Source of the DNA: Gnetum montanum
Taxonomy: Eukaryota; Streptophyta; Gnetopsida; Gnetales; Gnetaceae
Reading direction: 5' to 3'
Length of the DNA: 64,000 nucleotides
Assembly (NCBI GenBank): GCA_015680685.1
Contig: MNCI01001069.1
Coordinates: 54,045 to 118,044 of the forward strand
Shown one piece after another: positions 11,180 to 23,619 of this stretch. Position 1 is the stretch's first letter; every line of letters starts with the position of its first letter. The position numbers and the translations under genes are program-made. Under the pieces are notes generated by a model that ran no database searches, was not told the DNA's origin, and saw nothing but the letters and a program-made list of their open reading frames with translations.

Positions 11180-13700
11180 ATTCTAAGATCTTTGGTTTGA
11201 AGATAGCTTAGTAGATATTCCTTTGGCATCTTAAGAAGAATTCATAGCCACAGATGCTTATGGTAATTTGGGAAGACTATTGGACCTAAAGAAAGCTCTT
11301 TTTCAAGACTTACACTTAAAACTACTTGAGTTTTCATCTAATTGCAAATTTATAGCTCACATGGCATTGTGTTACAAGGGCTGCATAGGTATTTTTCCTT
11401 GCATAGGTGATGCAAGTGGAAAAGTGGAGGTATGAGGTGTAGAGCACTACTATGAATAATGAGTGTATGTGGAAGGAGATTTAGTTTGTGTAGTGGTAGT
11501 TCTATGATATTCAGTGGAACAGTAGTGATGAAGAGAAGTGTGGCTTGTAGAGCCACTTGAGAACATAGGTTGTTGGACATAGTATCCATATTGGTTAGGT
11601 TGGTAGTGATGATATTGCTACCTTGGTGGTGGCATTGCCCATAATTATGGACTTTACTATTGATGATAATAGTCTTGAGGTTTTGGTGGCATTTCACTTA
11701 GATAATACTATTGCTAGTGGAACTATTGTTGATAGTTGCCTTGTGGATAAGGCAATTTCATAGGTGGTTACCTCCTACTAAGTTTTGGATTTAAGTCATT
11801 GATCCCAAATTCTTGCAAGTATGATAGTATTGGGCAACATCCCTTGGGATGATCATATTAGCATATGTCATATCCTACATTATCTGTATCAGAATCTGCA
11901 ACCTCATCTACTGTTGTAGCCTTATCTTTCTACTGATGGTAGTTCTTTATTGCGTCTTTTCTCCTTCTTCTATCTTTGTTCTTATTTGCCTATTCTATTT
12001 TCTCTTCCACAATTTTAAGAGTAGTTTAGAAATTCTCATTTAATGAGTCTCATATCTTATCAATCTTGGTTAATATTTCTATGACAAATTTTTCAATTAA
12101 CAAGGTTTTTCTTTGCACAACCTTTGCTAGTGGTGCCTCCTCCTTCAGAACATAGAAATGTACCTCTGTTTTGTGAATGGAGGGACCTCTATTGTACTCT
12201 TCTATACTTTTTCTAATTTTTAGTTCCCCTTCTTCTTTTACCACTTGATCAATAAGCCTTTGTATCTAGTGGACTCTCATTTCTAATAATCTCCCTTTGG
12301 TGTAAATCTAGAGAGTCTCTCTAGTTTTATTTTTAAGTCCATCTATCACATGATGAAGTTGCTCTCTTTAAGAGAAACCATTGCCTGGAAATTAGTGTAG
12401 CAAGGAATAGTACCTTTTCAAGGCTACATCAAAGGATTCATGATTACCTTATTTCCACTCTTGAATGTTTTTCTCAAGTTGAACACCCTAGAGTAGGTTT
12501 GATATTTGTTGTTGAATAGATCCAACATTGTACTCCATTTGTAGATAGATTCTAGTTCTAAGAACTAGTACCAACTTTCAACTTATTTTATGAGTGTCCT
12601 AGGGAATAGTTTGAGCTTTTGTTAGTTATTTTTGGAAGACTTGCAAGTGATGTTGTGGATTAGCATTGTAACCTCCTCCAAACTTAGGAATTTTGTTCAT
12701 GTTAAGCCATTTGATCTAATTATTCCTTTAATGCTTGGTGGGGATATGCGCAACCTCATAGATATTTAGTGTGCTTCTAGTTGTAAGAAGTGATTCATCA
12801 TAGTCATTAAATTTATTATGATCCCTATCATGATCATGTCTTCTATGATGTGACCTAGTACACCTTCTCTTCTAATGATGCTTCTCTTTCTCTTATTGTT
12901 ATCTATGTTCCTTTCTTTCATCTCTTCAATGGGGTCTTCTTTCATCTCTATCTTAGCCTCAGTTATTTCATTTTATGTCTTGGTCACATTTCTCCTTGTT
13001 AGACTTAGATGATGAAGAGGATGGTGAGGATAGAGAGCTATGAGAGCTATGCCAGCTTGCTCGTCTTCTTTGCTTTCTTGGTTGTTATTTTGACTGATAG
13101 CTAGGATACTTTGGCCTTAAGATCCCTCAAGTCATGGATCTAGTTCTTTCCTTGTCTTCATTGGTTGTCAAGATTGAACGTAGCCATTGATGAGTTGTAT
13201 TATCCTCACTAAAGGGAGGAGGATCTTGGTGTTAAAATCACCTTGATAAAAGTTTAGTGTCCTTCTTTTTTGATTGTGAGGTCAATGTAATCAAAACCTT
13301 GTTGTTCTTAGAGGTTTCATGGTGGGCCTCCATGAGTTTATCTTTTCAAAGTTGGGCTTTTATTGATTGACAGTATTTGAAAAGTTGTTCCATTACTTGG
13401 TATTCTAGGTCTATTGATTTGAGCCCCAACTTTAGTAGTGATATCATGAACAGTGAGTAAATGGCATGATTAGGCAGTAATACAATGGTGCCTTCCAAGT
13501 TTCTTTAGCATAGTTGCTAATTTTGGTGAGAATGAAAGTGAAATTCAGATAATAGGGATCTAGATGGGCATAGAAAAACTTCAGTTATTGAGGTATCTCA
13601 TCTAGATTTTTCTTGGTACTATCATATTATTTGTTAAGATCATCAGTAGGTGGAGAATCAGCACTATGGGAAGAATATAATTGTTTTCAATTTGTTCTTT
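11180..13700 (-). pseudogene. RT-B gag (decayed)
   Basis: Structural Gag region on the minus strand, preceding protease. Near 13590-13450 it keeps fragments of the N-terminal segment conserved in RT-F, RT-G and RT-I (FTFIL core). An Arg/His/Asp/Ser-rich linker follows at about 13130-12780, then capsid around 12740-12250. The CX2CX3HX4C knuckle is at about 11880-11830, where the first Cys reads Tyr but YDHPKGCCP is kept. The C-terminal tail to 11350 is rich in Pro, Gln, His and Tyr. Numerous stops and frameshifts are present. Confidence 0.7.
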
Positions 13701-13820
13701 GTAGTATGCCTTGAATAAATTATTATTAGTTTTCTAAGGATGATGCATTATTTTTTGTAATGACCTTTGTATGATTTAACAATCTAAAATTCTTGGCACA
13801 CAATAGCTAAAAGAGAAGTT

Positions 13821-13838
13821 CCTTGGTAATAGTGCCAA
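13821..13838 (-). other. RT-B primer binding site, tRNA-Asp type
   Basis: Minus strand reads TTGGCACTATTACCAAGG directly after the 5' LTR. It resembles the complement of the plant tRNA-Asp 3' end (TGGCGCCGTTGCCGGGG), and most differences are C-to-T or G-to-A. Confidence 0.65.
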
Positions 13839-14720
13839 TGATGAGCAGCAAGTGTTCCCTATGCCCAACCATACAAAACATAAGTGCATATGCATGATCT
13901 AGTCAAATGCCCTAGACCCCTTCATGAGTGGCTATTATCCTAGATAGTCAAACATGATGTTACTAATCTTTGTCTTTACAATCATCACTTGTGTTAATTT
14001 TGTCCATATGGCTAAGTGTGACTATGGTATTAGATATTTATATTTATATTTATATGATTTTTATCATTAAAACCATTAAGAAGATGAAGTGATTAAAATA
14101 TTAAATTTTCACTAATAAATAGAATTAAAAGTAATTTGAGTTATCGTAAATGTATAGCATTTGTTCCTATCTTCCATACACATCTTGAACCTATACTAAC
14201 ATTATTAGGTTAGCAAGTGCTTACTATTGGGCATACTAAGTCTTCACTATGGGGATTACCAAGCATTAGTATATTATGGTTGAAGTGGTCATACTCATGT
14301 TGTTATAGAATAAAATATTAAATTCTTAAGTGTAGAAAAGTAAAGTGCATGTAAAATAAAATGCTAGTAAGTAAAATAATTACTAGTCCAAGTGTTGCAA
14401 TGAAAAGAAGAAATCTCGATTTTATTTTTGTGATGCAAAAGTTTCTAGGTACATCTTTCACTTGAATAAAACTCCATATAATTAATTCAACCTAGACTGT
14501 AGGCACTTAGAGTAAAATTTTACTAAGTCCTATGAAGATAAATTACAATAGCTTTGCTAGAAATATTATCAAAGATGTCATAAATGTGGCTAGTATGAGT
14601 ATTTATATAGGCTTAGAAAGAATTGGTGTCAATGCATATGCATCAATTCATCTTAAGATACATCAATGGAGGTGCATTGACGAGCATGTGTTGATATAGC
14701 TAATCAATTTAGACTTCATC
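13839..14720 (-). repeat. RT-B 5' LTR (right), shared with RT-C
   Basis: Begins TGATGAGCAGCAAG in plus-strand view and ends next to CCCCCCACAAATAAC, a polypurine-tract complement. It is flanked on the left by the RT-B PBS and on the right by the 3' internal region of RT-C. It therefore serves as 5' LTR of one element and 3' LTR of the other. Confidence 0.7.
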
Positions 14721-16600
14721 CCCCCACAAATAACTAAAAACTCATTCTCAAGTGAACAAAAAAGAGACCAAGTTATTTACAAAATTTAGCGAGTATGAAA
14801 TTGATAAATTGACTACAAAAAATAGATAACTTTGAGTGTCATGTTACAAACTATTTCTATGGTTATAAAAAACTATGCAAGATACAACAAATTTGGAGAA
14901 ATTGATAAAATTGGTAGGTGTTGGCCAGATGAAGTGGAGTGGGATGAGATCTACATATCATGCCTAGACGTGGAGGCTCTTATAGTGTGGAGGATCCTTC
15001 ATCATGTCCTTGATCTATAGGTTCTCTAGGATACCCTACTACTATTGTAGAAAATTGGAAGGTGTCTAGAAGTACCTTTATTTTTTCCTCCTTACCTCAT
15101 GGGCCATGGACGGTCCAAGCAGTTTCACATAGATGGGCTAGTTTTGGTATATCCCATAGGTAGGACAATGTTGAAAACATCTTCTTCATATTAACAAACT
15201 AGGCTGTAAACTATTTATATTTGAAGTTGAATGTATGGACACACTCTCGTAGTTCATGATAGTCATTCATTCTCTTGGACAAGTTCTCAACAATTGATCT
15301 TTGATCTATGAATTTGCAATTGAGAAATTCAAGCTTTGCATTTGCTACTTTTAACTTTTTTTTAATCTCTTTGTAGAGCTTGAACTCCATCTCATAAAGG
15401 ACGTAGGAGCTAGCTACTTGCTTCTCTAGTTTTGATCTTGGCTTTCCTATTATCAGCATTGCCAAGTTTGCATAATGGAGGTTCACTAACTTCATGCACT
15501 TCATCATCTCTTCAATCTATAACTCATATAGGAAGATTTCATCTTGATTATAGGCACTAAGGCCATAAAAGATAGGTTGTCATAAATGGCCTATTTGTTA
15601 GAGTGGCTAGAGGGCTTCATTCATATTAGCGTTCATCAATTTAACTTCTATCTCGTTTACCTTCTTAAGCATTCTAAACTAGTCCATGTAGTGATTTTTT
15701 ACCTTCTCATATTTCTGGGTCTCATTCTTCTAGATGACAATCTCAATGGTAGTCTTTTTGCGAAGGGCATGAACCTCCTCCATTAAGAAATTTCTATGCT
15801 TTGTAGCTAACCTCCTCACATCTTAATTCACCTTGACAACTTGTTCTTACTATTGATGAATGTACTTGATCATTTGGTCCTTTTATTTTTTGGCATTACG
15901 AAAGACATGATTCTTTTGGATCAACACAAGATTTTCCTTATGGATATGTTGAAGATCATGGCTAGAAGAATTCATCATTGCTTTTGACAGTAGCACATCA
16001 ACGATTATCATTTCTTTTGCATTCTAAAGTCTTTGTTGAAGCTACTAAAAAGCTTCATCTCTTATGAGCTTAGGCCTAAGAATGAATGGATCTGACTAGC
16101 AAGCTCTAAGTTTCATAATCTCAGTTGCAACCAACGATTGCTAATGGTGACCTTCTAGTGTTACATATTGCCAATGACTAACTTTCCCCTTGTCTCTAGA
16201 AATTGTGACTAGGTGGTTGAAATATCTTTTGGGAGATCAAAGATCTCTAGAATTGGTTACCGAGCTCTAACTAGTTGCTCTAGCACTTCTTCATGCTACA
16301 CTATGTTCATTTCCCTATTTCCTACTCTTGTAGATATTTAGACATGTATTATGGTAGCAACATTAGGGATAGATGTCATAGGAGGAATTAGAGCTTCTCT
16401 ACTTCTTTTAGCCATCACTCTTCTTGTAGTCTTCTAGCCCTTATGTGGCATGATCACTATTGTTGCTTCTTTTAATTCCTCTAGCATGATACAGAAGGCT
16501 ATTGTGTTCCTAGAATTTCCATAATTACTTCTTTGACATTGGGATTGGAGTGAATAAGAGCCAAGTTTCTCTATGAGGAGAACAGTGGAGCCATGATCCC
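14721..16600 (-). mobile_element. RT-C: truncated 3' internal region of an RT-B-type element
   Basis: Colinear with 2626-4530 of RT-B and in the same orientation, but with no gag-pol. The similarity stops near 16590-16600 (TATGAGGAGAACAGTGGAGC), where unrelated plus-strand RT-D sequence begins. The arrangement LTR-internal-LTR-internal suggests unequal recombination between LTRs, or insertion and deletion. Confidence 0.7.
15150..16590 (-). pseudogene. RT-C accessory coiled-coil ORF, C-terminal part
   Basis: Second copy of the extra ORF seen in RT-B. The best preserved stretch is 15507-15211, 98 codons without a stop. It is rich in Lys, Glu and Leu, with the segment FIDQRSIVENLSKRMNDYHE matching the RT-B copy. 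Heptad-like Leu/Ile/Val spacing suggests a coiled coil. An in-frame TAG lies just upstream, and the frame is recognisable to about 16590, where the copy is truncated. Because both copies keep the same residues in the same frame despite nucleotide divergence, I infer it was once translated. Function is unknown. Confidence 0.55.
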
Positions 16601-16689
16601 ATGAGGTTCATGATTAGGGACTATTAACATTAATGTAGCTAGGACCCATGAGGATGATCTCCTTCCTAGACTTCAACATTTTCACCTAT

Positions 16690-18350
16690 TGAGATTATTT
16701 GATGACAATTATTCCCTCACAAGCTTAATTAAGTTTAGATTCTAATGAAGAATGTTTATGAAACTAGGATTAAATGAATCAACATGGTTGATGTTGCATT
16801 ATACAAAGGGTATACTAGTGATGGTTTCCAACTTCATGTGAAGGCATTTGATAATTCTTACTATTTGTAAGGGATCATTAGTGATTAGTAGAAGTTATGG
16901 TTATTCCCTTGCACCTTCATTGAGCAAGTAGAAATTGAGTATAAATATTTTTCATTTAAGTCAATTCAAAAATGGGTGAACATGGTTAAAATTTTCTAGA
17001 TCAAGTTCTAACCCAATGCTCACCTTTCCAACAGTTGGAAGGAAATGTTCAAATGGAGGTGAGGAGCCTATGAGTTGCTGAACATTTTCATTGAGAGATC
17101 CTTGAAAATAGCCCATCACTATCAAAATGATGGCTTTAGCCAAAGAAAGTAGCTAATGCAAATCATAGAAGGCCTAATGCAAGAAATAAGGAAATAAGTG
17201 AATATGTACATAATGGACCAAGTACAAAAAAAATTTTGTGGCCTAAATTAAAGTGCTTCTTGATACCATAGCGAGCATGAAAGATGAATGAAGAAAAAAA
17301 AACATTAGAGGAGGACAATCATGATCCCACATGTAGGAAGAAGATCAAAATCATTAAAGTTATAGTTGAACCTCCTAATGTTTTTGAGGTCGTAGTGCAT
17401 GATCAAGCAAGAAACCATAAAGCCTTGAAGAATTGGTCCACTAGGTGGATCAAGTTTGGGATGAAATGGATGAGAAGTTGACCACTACCCTTTAGAACAT
17501 TAACGATAGAGTGGTTGAAGCTACACAAAAGCACTTATGTCACTTGGATGTAGAAAGAAGTATGAGGGTAAGGATAAGGGTAAGTTCTCTTTCTCTAAGA
17601 GCATAAGAAAATATTTAGATGAAGCTTTCTCATCTTCAGGTAATAGAGGTTCATGTGAGTATGTAAATCCTCATGGCTTGCAATGCTACCAATTCACATT
17701 ATTGGTATAATGGGATGAACTGGGATGCCCCTGAATCCTAGGTTTGTAGGAAGTAAACAAGGAGGATTCCTAACTTTAGCCAAGCATACTATCATAAAGG
17801 TATGTACCTATAAACCATGTAACAAGACCTAAAATGGAAAATAATAAATATTTGAGGTGCTACTTCATGGAATTTTCTAGTTCCAGTGCAACAACATATG
17901 ATATTTTTTTTCTAAACCCTTATTCCTAAGATGTCTAGGTAAGTAATTATCCATTTCCATATATGAAACCTTAGTAGTACTAGCCTACATCAATCAATCC
18001 TACCTTGCAAGCTCCTTATCAAGAAAACTAAATTCTACTTTCTAATCCCATGAAAGGTGGAATGTCTAATGAGCCATAGTTAAGATAGAGAAAATTCTAT
18101 GATGTTTTCCATTATGAAGATCTAACTTTCATGTATGCAGCTAAGAAATATTATCAAACTCTTATTGATATGGCTAGAAAGAGATATTTGAGGTTTCATG
18201 ATAGGAAATATTTTCATAATGAAAACATGGTCACTATGGAATTGGGTCCACTCCATTCTCTTCATCTTGTGGAGATGACAACACTTCATGCAGAATAAGA
18301 GTCTATATTGAAGAGGTTCCAATACCATTCCCCAAATTTATCAAAGGAAA
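16690..18350 (+). pseudogene. RT-D gag remnant
   Basis: Plus-strand frames broken by many stops. At 16960-17240 the reading resembles the capsid C-terminal part of the other Gags (a WVNMVK segment, then MQIIEGLMQEIRK followed by a VNMYIMDQVQ stretch, parallel to the DGLRxETRxTLGMYAQGQ segment in RT-E). At 17284-17481 a Lys/Glu-rich frame follows, as in the post-capsid region of RT-I. I see no intact zinc knuckle. Assignment is by order and partial similarity only. Confidence 0.45.
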
Positions 18351-18559
18351 ACATCCACCTGAAGGAATAGTTATTTAATTGCATATAGCAAGTTAAATAT
18401 GATGGCACTTAATGATCATAGTATCATGACTATCACTATGTCTAAGGTAGCCACATAGGTTGTAAAAGAAGTCATTTTCTTGAAAAGAAGATAGATCCCA
18501 ATAGTCCCATAATGGAGAATTAAATTGGTAAGAAAGGTCATTACCTAGCTTTTTGTGAC

Positions 18560-19010
18560 TTCAATTCAAAAGTAAATATCATTTTATTGCATTAGTACCT
18601 TGATTGGAAGCTTTTGTCTTTCAAAACTACTAATATCAAGTTTGACCTAGTAGACAAATCATACACACACCCTATGAGATAAGTTAATAATGTGATGATA
18701 ACTTTTATGAGATGGTCATATCCTAGAGACTTCTTGATGATTAAATCGAAGAACAAGATGGGAGATAGCTTTCTTGTCATTATGGAAAAAGCCTAGTTGA
18801 GCACTATTAATACTAGATTAATCTTCCAAGATTGTCATCTTGAAATTGGTAGGAAAGATGCAACTAGGAAGACTCATTATAAGTGGATCTCATGTGATCC
18901 TTCCCAGTCATGTGGCAAGAGAGGTTGCAACTATTGTATTATTAGAGATGTAAATTATCTTGAAGGAAATTTTGTCTATGAAGCCATAAATTAGGTCTTT
19001 GAAAAACTAA
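18560..19010 (+). pseudogene. RT-D protease remnant
   Basis: Contains WSYPRDFLMIK (18714-18746) followed by GDSFLVIMEKA and LSTINTRLIFQDCHLEI. These parallel the WSYPIDFLVIQ, GDFPIIMGSAWLSTI and SLEI segments after the protease active site in RT-G. The active-site DxG itself is not readable. An open stretch runs 18797-18994. Confidence 0.5.
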
Positions 19011-19139
19011 TTGATTCTCTTATCTGATTCAAAAGTAGAGTATAGTATGAAGGCTACTATAGTGATGTAATATGATCATGAATTTAGTGGCACTCTTAAT
19101 TTTTTCTAGGATGTTTCCACATCACTGTTAGAACTCAAG

Positions 19140-20804
19140 TTACTTCTAGAAGGTTTGAAGTACTTATTCCTCATCGATGATCATCCTATTATCATCAATT
19201 CTACCCTAACAAGCATCCAAAAATCAAATTGAAAAAGGTAGTTACAAAATGGAGAAGAGCCTTTTCTTGGTTCCATGATAAAGTTATGGGAATTAACCCT
19301 TCTATTTATCAGCACCACATATACACAAATCCAAGTGTCAATTCTTGGTAGATACTTTAACAAAATCTCAATCCTAATATGTGGGATGTAGTCAAAAGTG
19401 AAATCATTTGTCTCTTACAAGTTGGTTTCATTGCTTCTATTTTTGATAATGAGTGGATCAGCTTGACTATAGTTGCACCTAAGAAAGGAAATGAATAAAG
19501 AGCTTGTATCAACTATAGGTTGCTAAACACTACCACTTTTAAGGACCATTTCTCATTGCCCTTTGTAGAATATGTATTGAATAACATCTCTAGCCAAAAG
19601 TACTACAAATATTTTGATGGGTACTATGGTTACAATAAAATTAATATTATGCTAGAGGATCAAGAAAAAACTATCTTCATTTATTTGTGGAGAAAATTCA
19701 TCTTCAAGAATATGCCCTTTAGGTTATGTAATGCACTAGCCACATTTCAATAGCTAGTGATGCTTGTGTTCCAAGATTACATTGGTAACAGTATGGAAGT
19801 CTTCATCGATAAGTTTTCCACCTATGGCAAAACATTTTAGGAGCCCTTAGGTTGGCTTAAAGTTGTTCTATGTTGTTGCTACTAGGTAAACTTGAAATTA
19901 AACTAAAAGAAGAGCCAGTTGATGGCAACAAAGTCTCCAGAAAGGGGATTGAAGTTGATCTTCACAAGATCAGCACCATTATAAACATGACAGAGATTCC
20001 CAAGATAGTTAAAGAGATGTGATCTTTTCTTATCCATATTAGCTACTATCATCAATTTATTAAAAATTATTTTAAAATAGCTATAAATTTATTCAAACTC
20101 ATAAATAAAGATGTTCCATTCTTGTATACTAAGAAATGTAAAAATATCTTCCAATGTCTAAAGGAAAGGCTAATCCAAACTCTAGTATTGTAGAGTTCTA
20201 ATTGGACTCACCTTTTCATATAATGAAAAATGCTTCTAATTTTACATTAGGTGTTATCCTAATGCAATTCAATGAGAAGAAGACATCCTACTACATTCAC
20301 TATGCTAGTTGAAGCATTGTGGGTCCTTAATTGAATTGCACCATTATGGAAAAAGAATTTATGGTCATTTTTTGCACTTAAAAAATTTAGGCATTATGTT
20401 ATGGGGTGTAGAATCTTCATTCATACTTATCATAACACATCCAATTTTTCATAAACAAACCAAATGTTAGTTCTTGTGTAATTTAATGGTTTGTTCTACT
20501 ATAGGAATTTGATCTTCACATGATTAATTACAAGAGAGTTAAGAATGTGGTGGTAGATCATTTTTCATAGTTATGAACTGGTAATGCATGAGAAGGTGTG
20601 CTTCTTGATGAGATTTTAGATGGTCACATTTGTAAGGTCATTTACAACTTAAAAAGTAGACATGAATGCTAATGATTCATGGACATTCTCAATTATTTGG
20701 TGGCTCAAAAGTTTCCTCATCGGTAGGAAAAATGGAAGATTTAACAATTCTAGCACTAGATGAAGCCTTACTTGGTCATCAAAGAGCATCTATATAAGAG
20801 ATAT
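19140..20804 (+). pseudogene. RT-D reverse transcriptase, RNase H and start of integrase (decayed)
   Basis: RT is readable at 19440-19870: a NYRLLNTTTFKDHFSLPFVE segment, FDGYYGYNKI and MPFRLCNALATFQ. The catalytic motif reads VFIDKFSTYG, so the second Asp of the YxDD-type motif is Lys and the enzyme would be inactive. RNase H fragments are spread over 20200-20560 with frameshifts. The integrase N-terminus begins near 20620 and runs to HLYKRY at 20803, where RT-E is inserted. It continues at 26539. The lineage signal (LDGY-type, MPFxLCNA, FSTYG) is Athila/Tat. Confidence 0.75.
20800..20804. repeat. Target-site duplication of RT-E, left copy
   Basis: GATAT directly before the left LTR. The right copy at 26539-26543 is AATAT, one G-to-A change apart. 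Confidence 0.65.
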
Positions 20805-21644
20805 TGTTGAGTGGCGAGGTACCCATACACTCAACCATACGAATATGAGCATTTCATGCATGATCTAGTCGAACTTCGCAGACAGGCTAGTTGTAGTATC
20901 TAGACAGTTACTCATAGGTTGCAGTTCGCTATCTTCCCACCTAGACTAGTATTAACTTGTCATGTATGGTTTAGTCCAGAGTGAGGTGTATGATGTGTTC
21001 CTATACTAACGCTACTCCTGGATATGATGGAAAATAATATTAACTAAACTAGGAGAGAGAGAGAGAGANGAGAGAGAGAGAGAGAGAATCTAAACTAGCC
21101 TAAGTTCGATGAGCGTCTGTTCCTTAATCATCCGTACACATCTTGGACCTCATGCATGACTACCATTGGGATTACCAAGCGTAGATCCTAGGTATGCTAC
21201 TGGGTTACCAAGTAGTCACACTTAAATGCTCGTGATCAAGTCGTACTCATTCCACGTTTAATAGGAGTTTAGGGTAAAGAGATGTTAACTACGAAAGTAA
21301 TAAATAATGATAAAAATTAAATAATTAAACTAAGTGAATGCTGCAATGATGAAGTAATCTCGATCTTTATTGCTAGTCATGTGTGTGTCCAAGTACGTCA
21401 CACTCCAATAAGGATGCCGTACAATTATAATCACCACACTATGAGCATGCACTGGGAGGAAAGGGTTGAGAGGAATCTAAACTTAAAAAATTACAATAAG
21501 ATCCAAAGACTAATGCCCAAAACCAGGTGTGCCAAATTTTATTTATAGGCTCACACCGAAACCACAATATCGCATGCAGGCTGCGATATCACGTATGCAA
21601 TATTGAGGCTCCGATAATTGGGCCTAATAGACCATGACTCATCA
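20805..21644 (-). repeat. RT-E 3' LTR (left)
   Basis: 840 bp, TGTTGAGTGGCGAGG...GACTCATCA. It contains a GA microsatellite (21052-21088) with an ambiguous base at 21069. It keeps about 35 bp near 20940-20975 that the right LTR lacks. The polypurine tract complement TACCCCCACGAC follows. Confidence 0.85.
21052..21088. repeat. GA microsatellite in RT-E left LTR
   Basis: (GA)n with an ambiguous base at 21069. The right LTR has a shorter version at 25962-25986, and an unrelated GA run is at 37043-37068 in RT-G. Confidence 0.9.
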
Positions 21645-23600
21645 TACCCCCACGACTGAATAATAACTCGTCCTCAAGTCAAAGAAAGTGAGGAACAAGT
21701 TCAATTGATTACACAATGGATAGGTATGGGATTATTGACTGACTAGGAATTTATTCATGTCAAAGTGGAGGATTAAACAAAATTTGGACACAAACACAAA
21801 AGACAAAACTCGTGGAACTCATGGACGGTAGTGGTGGCTCCTCCATGGGTTTCTTTCCTTTGTTTGGCACTCCAGGCTTTTGAGATTAATACTGTTGAAG
21901 AAGTTCCTGAAGTTTCTTCTCTTCTATCCACAGATTATGAGCCGTCCATGCTGATGTTCCAATGTTTGATGGAGTCAGCACTTTCCATGGACACGGTAGC
22001 TGTGGGAACACTTGATTGGCCTTGACATGTCATGCCACAAACAACCGTCATTCCTCTTCATAGGCTTAGGCCTTGACCTCTCCACCTTTTGATTGGATAG
22101 ATTATGCAGTAACAAGAGTTCTATGATGGATGCTGAGTGATTGTTCCTCCTGCATTGTATGTTCTGCATGAAGTCTTTGGCCTTTGCGTCCCCCTGGTCA
22201 TTCAATTGCATCTTGAGAAGGTCCTCCTTATTGTCTTCTTTTAGGGGCCATCTATAATCACACAAAGATCAATTGTTAGTAAGGTTGTTGAAAAAAGTTC
22301 AATGATTTCATACCTTACTCATTGCCTTTAATAAATGTTGAATTCTTTGCTTAGTGTGATTTTAGAGTTAGAAATGTTTTTCAAGGAAGATGCCCTAAAA
22401 GTTTAATGTCGAACCTGGTTTGTTTAGGTGACACATAAAAGGACCTGGTTTTGAGGAATGTTTGATAAAATGATGGTAAAGGAAAGAATAGATTTGGTAA
22501 TGAAGTACTTAGAGGGTATAAGATGATGTGGTGGTATGCAACAAGTACAAATTGCAAAAGTCACACAAGTGGGTCCTCCCCAAAGCAGGTTCCAACCTAT
22601 AATGCCATTGCATAACCACACCTTAAAATGTCTGTAGGCACTAGAAGGGTTAAATGTAATCCATACTAGTTTCACAAAACACACACATGTAAGTATCACT
22701 GGAATGAGGTAAGAATTCTACGCTACACAAGACATGAGTTACAATTACATAAACAGTGAGATGAGATGGACTATAGAAGGGGTTGTAGAGATTGGGACAT
22801 GAGGTGACTAAACTAGGACATAGTGAATCCTATGTGTAAAGCATGATTAATGTGTCATTAACCCGTCATTCCAAGATCAGGACCAAGTCCATTCCTCTGA
22901 TCAGTGACATCACATTATTTCATCCCATGATAAGAAACTATGAGAGTACCAGAATAACAAGGCGTACAACCACTTGGAATTTTGTTCAAGGGAGGAGTGA
23001 TTTTTGCTTTGTGGCACTTCCTTTGTTTTTTTTCTTTGTTTGTTTTTTTTCTTGATTGCTGAATCCAAAGAAGCTGCCAACCTTTAGGCATGGGTGCATG
23101 TCTTTCTAGTGGGACCCCCTAGAACAACATTGGATTTTTGAGTACCTTTGGTTACTCTTATTCCCATTTTGCGTTAGATCTACAAGGATCTTAGTACAAC
23201 CATGTTGCATGATAACTTCCATAGACATCACCAAAGAGAATCCGCAAGTCCCCTTGATGTCACACCCTAATCATTCTCTCTTGATCCATCCTTCTTCATT
23301 CTGGGTACAATGAACAAAAAATTAATTTTAAATTTTAAGAATGTCAAGAATATCACTGTACCCTCGAACAAACCTCTTATTTGGAGAATGGATGAGTGGG
23401 TGTAATGGGCTCATTGTCCACATAATTGATCACTCGAGACTCGATAACATAGAACACACCTCAACCAACGAGCCACATGACTATTTTATTCGTAGATGAG
23501 ATTACTTGTAAAAAGAAAAAAAGATAAAACAAGAAATTAAAAGATGAAAAACTGGAAAACAAAAATTGTAAAATTAAAGAAAATGAAAAATATTTATGAA
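21645..23600 (-). other. RT-E 3' non-coding region
   Basis: No pol sequence. Read on the minus strand, an acceptor-like GTGATTATAG followed by ATGGCC lies at about 22260-22245. The shared block AAGTGGGTCCTCCCCAAAGC is at 22567-22586, and a second shared block lies around 23088-23130. Downstream is A-rich sequence at 23510-23600. Confidence 0.5.
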
Positions 23601-23619
23601 TCTTGCTTGTTATTAAAAT

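Larger units (their letters stand above)
1768..14720 (-). mobile_element. RT-B: near full-length but inactive Athila/Tat-type gypsy element
   Basis: This is a minus-strand LTR retrotransposon of about 13 kb. From right to left it has a 5' LTR (13839-14720), PBS (13821-13838), gag, protease, RT, RNase H, integrase, a long 3' region with an extra decayed ORF, and a 3' LTR (1768-2625). All coding parts carry stops and frameshifts. The two LTRs align throughout but differ at many sites, so the insertion is old. Beyond the right LTR the sequence does not return to unrelated DNA. It continues with another copy of the 3' internal region (RT-C), so no target duplication can be tested. Assignment to Athila/Tat rests on the RT, protease and PBS motifs. 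Confidence 0.8.

Noticed and set aside
21052-21088. GA microsatellite considered as a possible CRISPR or regulatory array
   Set aside because: Simple dinucleotide repeat within an LTR, present in the partner LTR.
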